From the NCBI GenBank assembly GCA_038147755.1, contig JAYQTS010000004.1, positions 1 through 50,263 on the forward strand: 50,263 nt of DNA, written 5' to 3'. The stretch's first letter is position 1. Every line of letters begins with the position of its first letter. The notes below the pieces were generated by a model that was given only the letters and a program-made list of their open reading frames with translations, was not told the DNA's origin and did no database searches. The stretch comes from UBA5951 sp012269555 (lineage in GTDB: Bacteria; Pseudomonadota; Alphaproteobacteria; Puniceispirillales; Puniceispirillaceae). Positions 21,601-31,626 of this stretch are shown piece after piece. A program made the translations under genes and the position numbers.

Positions 21601-23882
21601 ATTCAGAGATAAGGCAGATAAAAGTAATTTCAAATGATGGAAGTCTTACCGCTGCTAAAATTTTAATACCAGGAGTCGATGCTGAAGCTGAGGATATAAA
21701 CGGAAATTTTGAAGCAGCCATGCGATTTGGTCTTGTTACAAATACCCAAGTTCCATTTAAAAACTATGGTTTTTACGATAATTCCTCAACGGACACTTCA
21801 ATTTCAGAAACAAAGTCAGAATTGGAGACTTGGACTCTGTCAAGTTTTGACGAAGATTTTTTCTCCGACCTCGCCTCAGATGGTGCAGGTGGAATATTAA
21901 ATATAGATCTTGGAGAACTTGAGGAAACACGCATTTCATCTCAGTCTTTAAATATAACTCAAACCTCTTCTGATAATTTACCCATTATTCAGGAACTTAC
22001 TGGATTTGGTGAGAGTGAAATTGCCTATTATGCTGGGAAAACGCTAACACTAAATGATGGAAACGGTGCACAAATTGAAGTAGCTTTTCCTATAAGCGGG
22101 ACAATAGAAACCCTTGCAGATGTTGTTAACGCAGTCACTAACGAAATATCGGCTTACAATGCTAGTAACAGTACTGCTCTCAAGTTTGTTGCTACAGCAG
22201 GAACAGACTCTATTATTTTAACAGACGTTCTTAACGGCGGAACAGCAAGTGCAACCGCGACATTAACACAGGATTTATCATCGTTCTCTGTTTACATTCC
22301 AGCAGGTGTAAACACTAATGCAGAGCTTGCCGACCTGTTGAAAAACGAAATTTCCTCAAAACTTGTAGATTCATCGGGTATGTATATAGACTTGGATGGT
22401 AATACTATCTCGAACTCGTCTGATGCAATTTCAAAATGGAGCCCAATTGATAATTTAGGCGTTCAGCAAGATGATACAAATATTCTTTTAACCTTCGATC
22501 GTGAGGCAAATAGTGAATTTGACGATGCAGAAATCACTTTTACAGTCACAGGCGATAGTGGCTTAGTTCAGGAAGCCCCTACCCGTACAACTGGAATACG
22601 TGTTATTTCAGATTTTAATGACGACAATATAAGTAATTTGGAGAATAAGGCATTAGCAATAAGCAACGGTTCCTCTACTTTGTTATTAGAGATTGACTCT
22701 CCTCCACAAGATTTAGAAACACTTGTAGAATATATTCAGGCTCATGAAGACTACGACCAATTATCAATAGTCGTGCGCGCAGGAACTGACACACTCGTTT
22801 TTGAAGATGAAAACTCAGGTGAGCCTTTAATAGAAAAATTGAGCGTAAAAATCATTGACGGCTATCCACTAGATTACAATATTCGGAGGGAAGATGACCA
22901 AATTATTACAACCTCTCCAACTGGGAATACAGCTGATATTAATGTATCAGCAACCTCCTCTAGCGTAATTGGTGAGCGCATAACCTTATCTGATTTACCT
23001 GACGAAGATCTAATATTAGTTCTATCTGGAAGTGGAACAAAAAAAGTTTCAGCTACTTATGATATCAATCCAGAAACGACTCCAACCATCGAGCGCGATG
23101 TTACAGTAAAAATTGTATCACAAGTTGATATTCATGAAGTAATTATTCCTGATGTTACCATATTAAGTGACCTATTCGTGCTAGATAAAATGGTAGTAGA
23201 CGCAAGCTCAGTCACAGATATGGAAGAATTAGTTGAGGCTATTCAAGACGACGATAATTATCATGACTTGCCATTTTTTGTCTCATCGAATGACGAGTCA
23301 ACAGGTCTAATATTTACATATAAAATGCAAGGACTTCAAGAGCCTGTGTATGTTTCGAGTGATGATAAAATTTACTATCCTGAAAGAATCACAGAAACAG
23401 AGACTACCCCTATTGTCGAATTCATTGATACCGAAACAAATACATCTTTGGCAACAAGATATTTAGATGCCGCTGGTAGAACGGAAGCAATGGGTTACAA
23501 AATTGATTTAGATGGTAAGGCCGCTTACGACGATAAATTTTTCATTGCTTCTAACGAAAAGGGGGTTGGAGACAATAGAAATATTAACGCTATAATCGCA
23601 CGTCAAAACTCAGATGCAGATGGCAGTAATACGGGTGGTTTCCAAGAGATATTCGGATCAATCATAACAAGCCTTGGTTCAAAAGTTCAAACTAGTGAAT
23701 TTGCAGCCGAGGCAGCTGCTTCTGTTAAGAATGCAAGCCTAGAAGCAGAGGCTTCTTTTTCTGGTGTAAATCTTGATACAGAAGCTTCGAGGCTGATTGA
23801 GCTGCAACAAGCTTATCAAGCCTCAGCTCGCATTCTTTCTACTGCTAGAGAATTATTCGATACCCTAATCAACTCTGTCTAG
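18655..23882 (+). CDS. flgK: FlgK, giant hook-associated protein 1 (two apparent frameshifts)
   Basis: FlgK is the first hook-filament junction protein, a FlgN client. The N-terminus MASLIDIGKSGLQSYRQALA then TGQNISNINT and, after a break near 18750, GYKRRSADLEEV, and the C-terminus LDTEASRLIELQQAYQASAR, ILSTARELFDTLINSV, are canonical. A second break lies near 19430. The span is about 1,740 codons; typical FlgK has 450-700. The insertion is an acidic, Thr/Ser/Asn-rich exposed region with recurring short modules, for example NGEISVSGG, NGEIEITGG and SGSLSVTGG, each after a Tyr-Thr/Asn-Leu/Ile strand. I infer a string of beta domains projecting from the junction. Start ATG follows GGAGCC. Confidence 0.9.
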
Positions 23883-23892
23883 GAATTTTATT

Positions 23893-24795
23893 ATGCAAAT
23901 CAGCACTAAATTATTTAATCAGCAAACTCTCGAGCGCCTTAGTGACTTGCATGGCGAAATACAAAACCGTCAAGCACGAATAGCTACAGGAAAAGATTTA
24001 TTAAAAGCTTCTGACGACCCAATAGCAGCAGTTAACATTTCAGTCGCCAAGGAACAAAAACAGGAATTGGCTCGGTATTTAGATAATATCGATAGAGCAA
24101 GAAATAAACTTGAACTTGCTGATGGCGCAATGGAACAAACCGTAAATATCCTAACCCGAATTTATGAACTTACGATCCAAGCTGAGAATGATATTCATGT
24201 AGCTTCAGACCGGTCAGCCATTAAAATGGAAATTTCACAACTTAAGGATGCGATGTTTCAGGTTGTAAATACTGAAGATGCCTCCGGACAAGCACTATTT
24301 GCAGGATATAAAGTGAATAAAAATGCATTTGCCAAAGACCTTGATGGCAATATCCAATATATGGGTGATAGAGGACAGAACTATTTAAAAATTGCTGAAA
24401 ATATGACAATTATTACTGGTATTGACGGTGCCACTGCTTTCCTTAGAGTTCCCTCTGAAAATGACCACAAAAGTGTTTTTAGAGTTATTGAAGCAATTGA
24501 GGATGCTTTTGATGATGGAGATTTCCCTGACGTAGCTATTACAGACCTTCAAAGAGGTATAGAACATTTTAGTCTTCAACAAACATATATCGGCGCACAA
24601 TTAAACAAAGCTAATATTCAAGAAGAAGCATTACAACGCAGACAAATTGTTATGTCTGAGAACCTCACAAAACTAGAGGATGCCGATATAACCAAGTTAG
24701 TAACTGAATTACAAACAATGCTTGTGAATAGGGACGCAGCTACACAAGCCTTTGCTAAAATAGGGCAGCAAAGCCTATTCGATTTTCTTAGATAA
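23893..24795 (+). CDS. flgL: FlgL, hook-associated protein 3
   Basis: FlgL is the second junction protein on which the filament nucleates. 300 residues, intact and of normal length, in contrast to its giant partner FlgK. The N-terminus MQISTKLFNQQTLERLSDLH, QARIATGKDLLKASDDPIAA, and the C-terminus ITKLVTELQTMLVNRDAATQ AFAKIGQQSLFDFLR are canonical and resemble flagellin D0/D1. It starts 10 bases after flgK and ends the operon; a sigma-54 promoter for the next gene lies 11 bases after its stop. Confidence 0.95.
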   Translation: MQISTKLFNQQTLERLSDLHGEIQNRQARIATGKDLLKASDDPIAAVNISVAKEQKQELARYLDNIDRARNKLELADGAMEQTVNILTRIYELTIQAENDIHVASDRSAIKMEISQLKDAMFQVVNTEDASGQALFAGYKVNKNAFAKDLDGNIQYMGDRGQNYLKIAENMTIITGIDGATAFLRVPSENDHKSVFRVIEAIEDAFDDGDFPDVAITDLQRGIEHFSLQQTYIGAQLNKANIQEEALQRRQIVMSENLTKLEDADITKLVTELQTMLVNRDAATQAFAKIGQQSLFDFLR

Positions 24796-24805
24796 GACTA
24801 AATGA

Positions 24806-24822
24806 TGGCACAAGTTTTGCAG
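24806..24822 (+). promoter_or_regulatory. sigma-54 promoter of the radical SAM/dioxygenase cassette
   Basis: Reads TGGCACAAGTTTTGCAG, with GG-N10-GC spacing and all of TGGCAC and TTGCA matching consensus. It lies 39 bases upstream of the ATG at 24861, which places a non-flagellar set of genes under the flagellar sigma factor. Confidence 0.82.
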
Positions 24823-24860
24823 GTTTTTAATAATAAAGAGATAGTTTTGTAGAGAGTTTA

Positions 24861-25175
24861 ATGTTTCACATAAATTATGAAGAACAGTTAAATGCGTTTG
24901 AAAATGACCTTCAAGAAAAACTGCGCGGTCATTCTATGGAGAATGGTTTCTTGAATTTATGGGTACCTGACCCAGATGTTGTTAGTTCAATTTTAAATAT
25001 GTGGGACGCTGCATCATGTGCAGAAATAGATAAACTTAGAGTAGATATTAAAAATGAACTTATTAATGAGAAACAACTTTCAGAACTAGAGCAGTTTCTC
25101 AGTACTAATGTAACTATAAATTATACTTTTAATCAAAATAAAGAATGTTACGAAGTTACCATGGAGAGTATTTGA
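24861..25175 (+). CDS. Unknown 104-residue protein, first gene of the cassette
   Basis: Intact, 104 residues, cytoplasmic by composition (no signal peptide or membrane helix). Acidic and mostly helical, with a VPDPDVVSSILNMWDAASC segment at about residues 34-52 and a beta-like C-terminus (NVTINYTFNQN, CYEVTMESI). I do not recognise a family. The ATG lies after AGAG and 39 bases from the sigma-54 promoter. It overlaps the next gene by two bases (stop TGA, next start ATGA), so the pair is translationally coupled and probably works together. Confidence 0.65.
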   Translation: MFHINYEEQLNAFENDLQEKLRGHSMENGFLNLWVPDPDVVSSILNMWDAASCAEIDKLRVDIKNELINEKQLSELEQFLSTNVTINYTFNQNKECYEVTMESI

Positions 25176-25872
25176 TGAATGCTATCACTGACACTCGTCA
25201 CATAAACAAAACAACATATATGCCAATTTCATTTAAAGTTGAGAATGAAAATATTTGCATTGAGGTTTCGGTTACTGATTCTAGAATTCATGAATTATCA
25301 GTAGAAGGAAAAACGAACCAGTTATCAAGAGAAATTGGAAAGATATTAACTCATGAGTTAATAGGATTACCTTTAGCAGACTTTCTTTCAATGGGAAGTA
25401 TGATTCTGCTTGAAAAAACAAAGAGGGATTCAGCAATGAAACAGTGTCTGGAATCCAGCTTGTCTCAAATAGCCCTTACATTATTCAGCAAATCGATAAA
25501 CTGATTAAAATAGATCTATCCCAGAAGATTTTAGCGTCAGAACTAAGAGGAGACATATCTGTGGAACCAGTTCCTCTGTTCAAACCAGACTGGTGGGTCG
25601 AAATTTCACCTGAAGAAAAAAAAGAAATACTTCAAACTAAGATTTCAAAACTAACAAAAACAAAAAATAATAAAAGTACTAAACTAAACATTGAAATTGT
25701 AGACCATCATGATCGAATTTTTTGCCATTTCGATGATGAAATAAATGTAAGTGAAAAACCAAATATAATTTTTAATATTGAGCGTCAACTCTCAAATAGT
25801 CTTGGTTTTGAGCTAGAACTATTCTGTTTAGAAAAAAAGATGTACATAAATTACGTCGCCTTTAGGAACTAA
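25174..25872 (+). CDS. Unknown protein of about 233 residues (one apparent frameshift)
   Basis: Starts at the ATG at 25174, overlapping the previous stop. The first part (MNAITDTRHINKTTYMPISF, through ILTHELIGLPLADFLSM) and the second part (VSGIQLVSNSPYIIQQIDKL to YINYVAFRN) are joined by a frame break near 25430-25450. Both halves contain a beta segment followed by a helical LSREIGKIL or IERQLSNSLG segment, so an internal duplication is possible but weak. No signal peptide or membrane helix is visible. I do not recognise the family. It lies four bases before the radical SAM gene and is therefore a likely partner of that enzyme. Confidence 0.55.
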
Positions 25873-25876
25873 AAAT

Positions 25877-27000
25877 ATGTCTGAAATGAATGAACACGTA
25901 GACCTAATATTAGATGGCACCAAGGTCGCTTGGCACAAAGAACGCATAAATGATTGGAAAAATGGAAAAAGAATTGCACCAATCACTATTGATATGGCTC
26001 TTACCAGAGCGTGTAATTATGCTTGTCACTTTTGCTACGCAATGTTGCAGGAGAATGATAGAAAAAAAATCACATCTGAAGTAATGGATGATTTTCTGGA
26101 AGATTGCAAAGAAATCGGCGTCAAGGGGATAAGCTTTGTTTCTGACGGCGATAGCACCATATCTCCACATTTTATGCACTCTTGCAAAAAGGGGCATGAA
26201 CTTGGTTTATCTATGGCGGTAGGCACTAACGGTTTTGTGCTAACTAAAAGAAAACTTGAAGAATTACTCCCAACACTTACATATTTACGGATCAATATTT
26301 CAGCTGGCGAACGTGACCGCTATGCAGAAATTATGGGCACAAAGCCAGAGTATTTTGATCGGGTCTGCGAAAATATTAGAGAAATGGTTTCTATAAAAAA
26401 GGAGCGTAATCTTGATGTTACTATAGGGATGCAAATGGTATTGATGCCAGAGTATGAGGATCAGATACTCCCACTAGCAAATCTTGGAAAAGAACTTCGC
26501 CCTGATTATTTAGTAATTAAGCATTGTTCAGATAATGAAGATGGTGACTTAGGTGTAGACTACTCTGCTTACGAAGCATTGAAAAATAAACTTAGGGAAG
26601 CCGAGGCTTTATCTGACCAAGAATATAAATGCATAGTAAAATGGTCCAAAATTAATGCAAACGGTGCCAGAAGCTATAAACAGTGCTATGGTGCCCCATT
26701 TATATTGCAAATGTCTGGAAGTGGACTAATTGCTCCCTGTGGTATGTTATTTAACGAGAAATATAAAAAATTTCATATTGGTAATATATGCGAGAATCGT
26801 TTTAAAGATATCTGGAATTCAGATAGATACTGGCAAGTGATGAATCATCTCTCTGGGCCTAACTTTAATGCTCAAAGAATGTGTGGCTCATTATGTTTGC
26901 AACACAAAACAAATGAATTCTTGACAAATTTGTTAAAAACTCCTTCCCAAATGAGATGCTCAATGTCTCAAAAGAGCCTGCACATGTTAACTTCATTTAA
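25877..27000 (+). CDS. Radical SAM enzyme with SPASM-type C-terminus (one apparent frameshift)
   Basis: The CxxxCxxC motif that binds the S-adenosylmethionine-cleaving [4Fe-4S] cluster is present as CNYACHFC at residues 46-53, after a TIDMALTRA strand. A second Cys-rich region near residues 272-340 (CYGAPFIL, LIAPCGM, then MCGSLCLQH) with GNICENRFKDIWNSDRYWQV resembles SPASM auxiliary-cluster domains. The frame breaks near 26938; restoring one A in TTAAAAACTCC gives NSFPNEMLNVSKEPAHVNFI and a stop at 27000. Such enzymes modify peptides or sugars by radical chemistry; the substrate here is unknown. The context suggests a step in glycan or flagellin modification. Confidence 0.8.
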
Positions 27001-27790
27001 TAACCAAAAACAACAAATAGAACACTCACAACAAGAGTTTGTCTTTTGCAGAGCAAGGTTACTCAATATTGCCAGCCCTTTCTGAAAAGGAATTGAGTAG
27101 TTTACGTCATATAATTCGCGATAAGTATATTAAAAACTTAAAGAAGTTTCGTGTTTTTGATTTTGAAAATGATGAAAACAAACAACCTTTCAATTATCAT
27201 AATCTTTGCATCAAAAATCATTCTGAAATTTGGGGAAAGCAACAAAGAATATTTTCTAAAGAGGAAGTAAAGAAATTTTTAAACTTTTCACTATTTTATC
27301 ATCTAAAAATAAATTTGGTTTTTTAAGGGTAGTAGATATTGAAGGTATTGGACATCCAGAAATCTATTGGAGAATTGTTAGGCCAAACAAAACTAAAGAT
27401 GTGTCTGGAATACACGCCGACAGTTGGTTTTTTACGCATACAAATAAAATGACAAATGAAGAGCAAAAAAATCTATTAAAAGTTTGGATACCTTTGAAGT
27501 CTTGCCAAATGAGGGAGGCTTGGGCGTTTATCCTGGCTCTCATTTGAGAACGTGGGGTATGATACCATCAAAAGATGGTCGTATCAAACCCAAGTTAAAC
27601 TATACCGGACCAAGAAAGATTAACATTACCACTAGAACCTGGAGAGCCTGTTATTTTTGACAGAAATCTCTTACATTACGGGGTAAAGCTGATTATACTA
27701 GGGGTCAGCATAGAATTTGCTATTGAGGTTTCAGAAAAACATATAACTGTTGATAATTATAGTTTTGTTAATGAGTTAGAAAATGTCTAA
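26984..27790 (+). CDS. PhyH-like Fe(II)/2-oxoglutarate dioxygenase (several apparent frameshifts)
   Basis: The ATG at 26984 overlaps the end of the radical SAM gene. Removing one T near 27050 gives EFVFAEQGYSILPALSEKEL, the usual opening of phytanoyl-CoA-dioxygenase-like proteins. The Fe-binding HxD is seen as GIHADSWFF near 27412-27435. Further breaks lie near 27310, 27500, 27620 and 27720; reading across them gives LPNEGGLGVYPGSHLRTWG, then EPGEPVIFDRNLLHYGVKAD, supplying the distal His, and RGQHRICYEVSEK with the 2-oxoglutarate-binding Arg. The stop at 27790 overlaps the next start. Hydroxylation of a sugar or side chain is inferred from the family. Confidence 0.65.
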
Positions 27791-28553
27791 AGCATTACAA
27801 GAGAAAGAATATAGTTTCAAAAACTGGATTAATATCTATTCAATCTATTCTTAAGAAAAGAAATGTGTTTTTTATTTCATTGAGTGCACGTAACTTTGAG
27901 ACTAATCCTAATTTTGAAAAATATCTTTTAGATAAATGCAAAGTTCACAGGATTAACTCGCTCATAAATTGTGCTGCAGTAATTAATAGCAAGGAGTGTC
28001 AAGATTATCCTAAAAGCGTATTTGTAAATGCAGAACTTCCAGGAATTGTCAAATGTTTTCTACATTAGATATAAAATTTGTTCAAATCAGTACAGAAGCT
28101 GTATTTGGTTCTGGCCAGTTCAAATTCGTTCAGAGTTCGGATACTCCCAAACCGAAAAATATTTATGGAAAATCAAAAGAGATGGGGAACTGCATCCCTC
28201 ATCCAAGCATATCATTTTTAAGACTGGGATTATTTCTACTAAAACTCAACTATTTTCTTCACTAGTAAAAAAAAATTATTAAAGGAGAAAGATAAAAGTA
28301 GCTAAGGATATATTTAGCACTCCTATTTCATCAATTTGTTCGGAGAGAATAATTAATATTGTTCTGGAGAAATAAATTTATTTAACCAAAAAATAATACA
28401 TATTAAGGTTCAGAATGTCTGTCTTTATATGAAACATTTATAAAATTATTGGACTACAAATTTCACAATAATATCATCCCGGAATTATCAAATTATTTCG
28501 AACCTAATCCACCCGAAGAATTATTTAAAAAGCTTAGTCTCAAATTACATTGA
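27783..28553 (+). CDS. RmlD-like NAD(P)-dependent sugar reductase/epimerase (badly interrupted)
   Basis: Fragments in three frames together resemble RmlD-type short-chain dehydrogenases: SLINCAAVINSKECQDYPKS, FVNAELPGIV, then DIKFVQISTEAVFGSG, and PKNIYGKSKEMGE carrying the YxxxK catalytic pair. The end reads GEKIKVAKDIFSTPISSICS and PEELFKKLSLKLH, stopping at 28553. The N-terminal glycine-rich nucleotide-binding motif is not clear (ISKTGLISIQSIL region). At least four frame breaks lie within 770 bases, more than in flanking genes, so real decay cannot be excluded. A dTDP-4-dehydrorhamnose reductase-like step in nucleotide-sugar synthesis is the likely role. Confidence 0.5.
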
Positions 28554-28588
28554 GAAACCAAAAACTCACTTAATATTGGAGAAATAAA

Positions 28589-29290
28589 ATGACCAAAACC
28601 CTCGAAAGTTTTAGATAATGATGGAGTTGTTTTAATTCAAGACTGTTTTAAATCGAAAGAGATCAGTAATCTTAAATCTGAATATGATCAGTGGAATGAA
28701 ACATTAAGTTCAACAGATATTCCAAAGAATGCCATTGTGGTATTCTGGACACATAAAAAGGAGAACAGAAAGTGCCTTTAAGAAGTTTTCTGCTATGAAA
28801 AACCTCATCGAGAATAGTATCGTTCCAACACTTCGAAAAAAACTAGGTGAGAGAGCAAAAAGATTACAATTATTAGAAACTATAATTTTTAATAAACCCG
28901 CCACAAAAACCAATACCTTGCACTGGCATCAAGATGTTGCTTATTTTCCTCTTAAACCAAATAACCAGTTAGCAGTTTGGTTCCCCTTAGAGAACTGAAT
29001 ACAGGTGCAATGGGATATGGGAAGTCATAAGCTATGCAAGAGGTTCGATCGACCTCACATCGCTGAAACTGTCTCAGATGTTAGTGATGAGGAATGGAAA
29101 CTAAAATTTTGAGATGTCTCTAAAGACGTACTAGTCCATGACAGTTATACATGGCATTACTCAGGTCTAATTTTTGAAAACCCATATCTGTTCTTTATTC
29201 AGACAAGCTGTTTTCGACCCAAGACCCGGACAAGGTACTAAGCAGATAGAAATTAACAAGGGTGATAAATTGATTTCTGACTTTTGTGAT
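28589..29290 (+). CDS. Second PhyH-like dioxygenase (badly interrupted; 3' end uncertain)
   Basis: The ATG at 28589 follows GGAGA. Across frame breaks near 28605, 28755, 28998, 29040 and 29175 the order is that of phytanoyl-CoA-dioxygenase-like proteins: LDNDGVVLIQDCFKSKEISN, then LETIIFNKPATKTNTLHWHQ D with the HxD Fe ligands, AVWFPL, NTGAMGYG, GSHK, a distal His in DVLVHDSYTWHYSG, and a C-terminal VFDPRPGQGTKQIEINKGD. The exact stop cannot be placed; it converges with the minus-strand gene ending at 29313. It is the last gene of the sigma-54 cassette and a paralogue in type, not in close sequence, of the dioxygenase at 26984. Confidence 0.55.
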
Positions 29291-29312
29291 TTCAATATTA
29301 ACGTCTTCCGCT

Positions 29313-30025
29313 CTAAATGCCAAAAAGCGAGCGAGTTTTTTCTAATCTCTCTATCGTTCCAATATCGCAAAAATAGCTTTCAGTTTCATAAACAAAAATT
29401 TTCCCATGTTTTGTCTCAAGTAAATCTTTCGCTATGTCATTTAATCCCGTTGAATTCCTCTTTTAATGGATTTAATATATTTACTTGAGAAAAAATATAC
29501 GGCTCCATTTGCAAGATTCGTTTTTGGATTTCTAACTTTTTCCTCAAATTGTAATACTTCACCATCGTCTTTAATCAGCATTGTACCACAATTTTCCGGT
29601 TCATCTGTTCTAAATGCGAGAATTGACATATCAAAATTATAACAATTTATTTTTTCTAAAGAGAATTTAAGAAATTTATCTAAATCCTCTCCATAATAAT
29701 TATCACAATGTATTACCAACAAATTTTTGTTATCTTGATGTTTGATTAGATTAAAAAATGTACCACCAGTTCCAATTAATTCTTCTTCAATAATCGGTAT
29801 AATTGGGAATTTATATTCCTGTTGTTTAATGAAATTCTCAACAAGTTCTTTTTTATAATGCAAATTTACAAAAACCTCAGAGGGGTTAATTTCACAGTTA
29901 TCTATTTTTTCTAACCAATGTTTTAACATTGGTTTTTCGCCTATTGTTACAAGACATTTTGGAATGGTCTCTGTTAACGGTCTTAATCTCGTTCCAAAAC
30001 CTGCTGCTAATATCAAGACGCGCAT
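29313..30025 (-). CDS. NDP-sugar pyrophosphorylase (HddC/RfbF-like nucleotidyltransferase)
   Basis: A GT-A-fold sugar-1-phosphate nucleotidyltransferase of about 237 residues. The signature is LILAAGFGTRLRPLTETIPK at residues 4-23, with IGTGGTFFNL near 85, the metal-binding HCDNYYGED near 107, and a C-terminal FVYETESYFCDIGTIERLEK. One break near 29445 splits the last 45 residues; dropping one A from GATTAAATGA restores the frame to a TAG at 29313. It overlaps the kinase gene upstream by 13 bases. In sequence style it is close to D-glycero-D-manno-heptose-1-phosphate guanylyltransferases; the nucleotide used cannot be read from the sequence. With gmhA and the kinase it would complete an NDP-heptose route. 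Confidence 0.75.
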
Positions 30026-31504
30026 GAATATATAGCTTCTATTAGGTTTTCAGATGATATTGGATTATTCCCCACAGAAGATACCTGAATACCCGCTGCA
30101 ATAGAACCAATGAATGCTGCATGCCAAATATCTGCTCCAAGGCCCAAGGCCAATGAGGCTGCTGTAAACATTGAGTCCCCTGCTCCAGAATTATCACGAC
30201 AAACACTAGCAAATGCCGGAAGCCTGTCTACACCCTCCGCATTTTCAATATTTTGACCATCTTGAATCAAGACACCATCCTGGCCAAGTGTGATAAATGC
30301 ATTTTTTGCCTCTGATTTTTTAATCAAATTATAAGCTAAGGACACAATGCCTGACTCTTTATCATTGAGGGCCAATCTTGCTTCGTATTCTGTTGGTGTT
30401 ATCAAGTTCATTCTTTTGAACCTGCTGATATCTCCAAACTGGGAGGATGACTGACTATCTGCCGTTATAACTATGTTATTCTGATTTGCTAGTTCACTGA
30501 GCTTATTTACTAATTTATTAGGTAATATCCCATAATTAAAATCTGACAAAGATAATGATATCGAATGTTTCAAATAGCTTTTAACTTCACCAATTACCAA
30601 CTCAATTAATTCTTTTGAAATATTTGCCTCAACTAAATCTGATAACCTAAGAAGCGTTTTTCCTTCACATTTTAGTCTTGTTTTTGTAGTAGTTTTTCTT
30701 GAGGTATCATAAAGTAAACTGTTATCCACATCATATTGAGATAAAAATTTTGAAGTTAATTGACTATTATTATCTTTTCCCACGACCGAGATTAAACGAG
30801 ATTGTGCATTCAATCCCCTAGCATGAGCTGCCACGATACCAGCACCTCCAAGAAAACTCTCGTCTCTAGTTGGCTGAACAACTATTGTTGGGTCTTCTTT
30901 GCTCATACCTAATGGTCGGCAATATCGATAAATATCAAGAATAATATCACCAATTGTTAAAGCCTCAAGTTTTGAAAAATCTTCTATAATTTTTATAATG
31001 GCTGACTTAGAAATATTTCTTCTGTGAATATATTCTTTTATCTCTCTTGAATCCCATGGAATACGAAATTCTATTTTTTTCATTTTCAACATTTGCGCCT
31101 GTCTTTTCGTTTCCTGCGCTAAATATAAGTTCCCCCCCCCAAGATTTTACTATTTTTTCAATATTGTCTGCATCTCTAAATTCAGGGCCCTTAATAATTA
31201 GTGACGGTTTTAAATTTGATAAAACTTTTTTCAAATTATCATTAATTAAAAAAACTCTTGCTTTCTTTGAATAAGCCCTCACAGCAGCTAACCTTACTTC
31301 CTCGGGCATATAGGCCTTTTCGCCAGCAAAGCTATCTGAAAAAACACCAATTACGAGATGTTTTTTCTTACTTGCTGCAAAATCAAGAAACCGCCTGTGA
31401 CCAGGATGAAGAATATTAAATACACCTGAAACAAAGGTAGTGTGTTCCCCATCATCAATAAAAGAAATCTTTTTTACTTGGCCCATAGTTTTCAGAGACT
31501 CCAA
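30013..31504 (-). CDS. Bifunctional nucleotidyltransferase-PfkB sugar kinase (HldE-like domains in reverse order)
   Basis: The N-terminal part (about residues 1-135) is a cytidylyltransferase-fold domain with FVSGVFNILHPGHRRFLDFA, giving the HxGH motif, and LKPSLIIKGPEFRDADNIEK. The C-terminal part (about 140-495) is a PfkB/RfaE1-like kinase with IGDIILDIYRY, SKEDPTIVV, FLGGAGIVAA and the anion-hole motif DNSGAGDSMFTAASLALGLG. Both domains occur in HldE, which activates D-glycero-beta-D-manno-heptose 7-phosphate, but there the kinase comes first. The two parts overlap in different frames at 31007-31092. A G9 tract at 31132-31140 and an A7 run just after it are candidate sites of the one-base difference. 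First gene behind the minus-strand sigma-54 promoter at 31556. Confidence 0.75.
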
Positions 31505-31555
31505 AAGTTGAATTTAATCGATGTAAAAAAATCTTCACTATCTTTCAAAACATTT

Positions 31556-31572
31556 GTGCACTTTTCATGCCA
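31556..31572 (-). promoter_or_regulatory. sigma-54 promoter of the heptose kinase/nucleotidyltransferase pair
   Basis: The minus strand reads TGGCATGAAAAGTGCAC with GG-N10-GC spacing. It lies 52 bases before the ATG at 31504, and is divergent from the promoter at 31610 in the same 152-base gap. Confidence 0.75.
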
Positions 31573-31609
31573 ATTACCAATGCCATTTTAAACTTTAGTC
31601 AAATATTTT

Positions 31610-31626
31610 TGGCATTAATTTTGCAC
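31610..31626 (+). promoter_or_regulatory. sigma-54 promoter of the plus-strand sugar operon
   Basis: Reads TGGCATTAATTTTGCAC with GG-N10-GC spacing and a TTGC half matching consensus. It lies 31 bases before the ATG at 31657 and would drive the operon running to 39958. Confidence 0.8.

Noticed and set aside
925..24795. A degraded, non-functional flagellar cluster
   Set aside because: Conserved motifs persist across every break, and one-base homopolymer repairs restore full-length family proteins; several genes (flgB, flgC, flgG, flgH, flgL, flgM) are intact.
27039..27056. TTG at 27039 as the start of the first dioxygenase
   Set aside because: It is preceded in frame by a stop and has no ribosome binding site; the ATG at 26984 with one T removed near 27050 gives a continuous and family-like N-terminus.
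29174..29488. A separate plus-strand gene opposite the end of the pyrophosphorylase
   Set aside because: Its first 35 codons are the 3' end of the second dioxygenase; the rest is antisense to the conserved C-terminus of the pyrophosphorylase.
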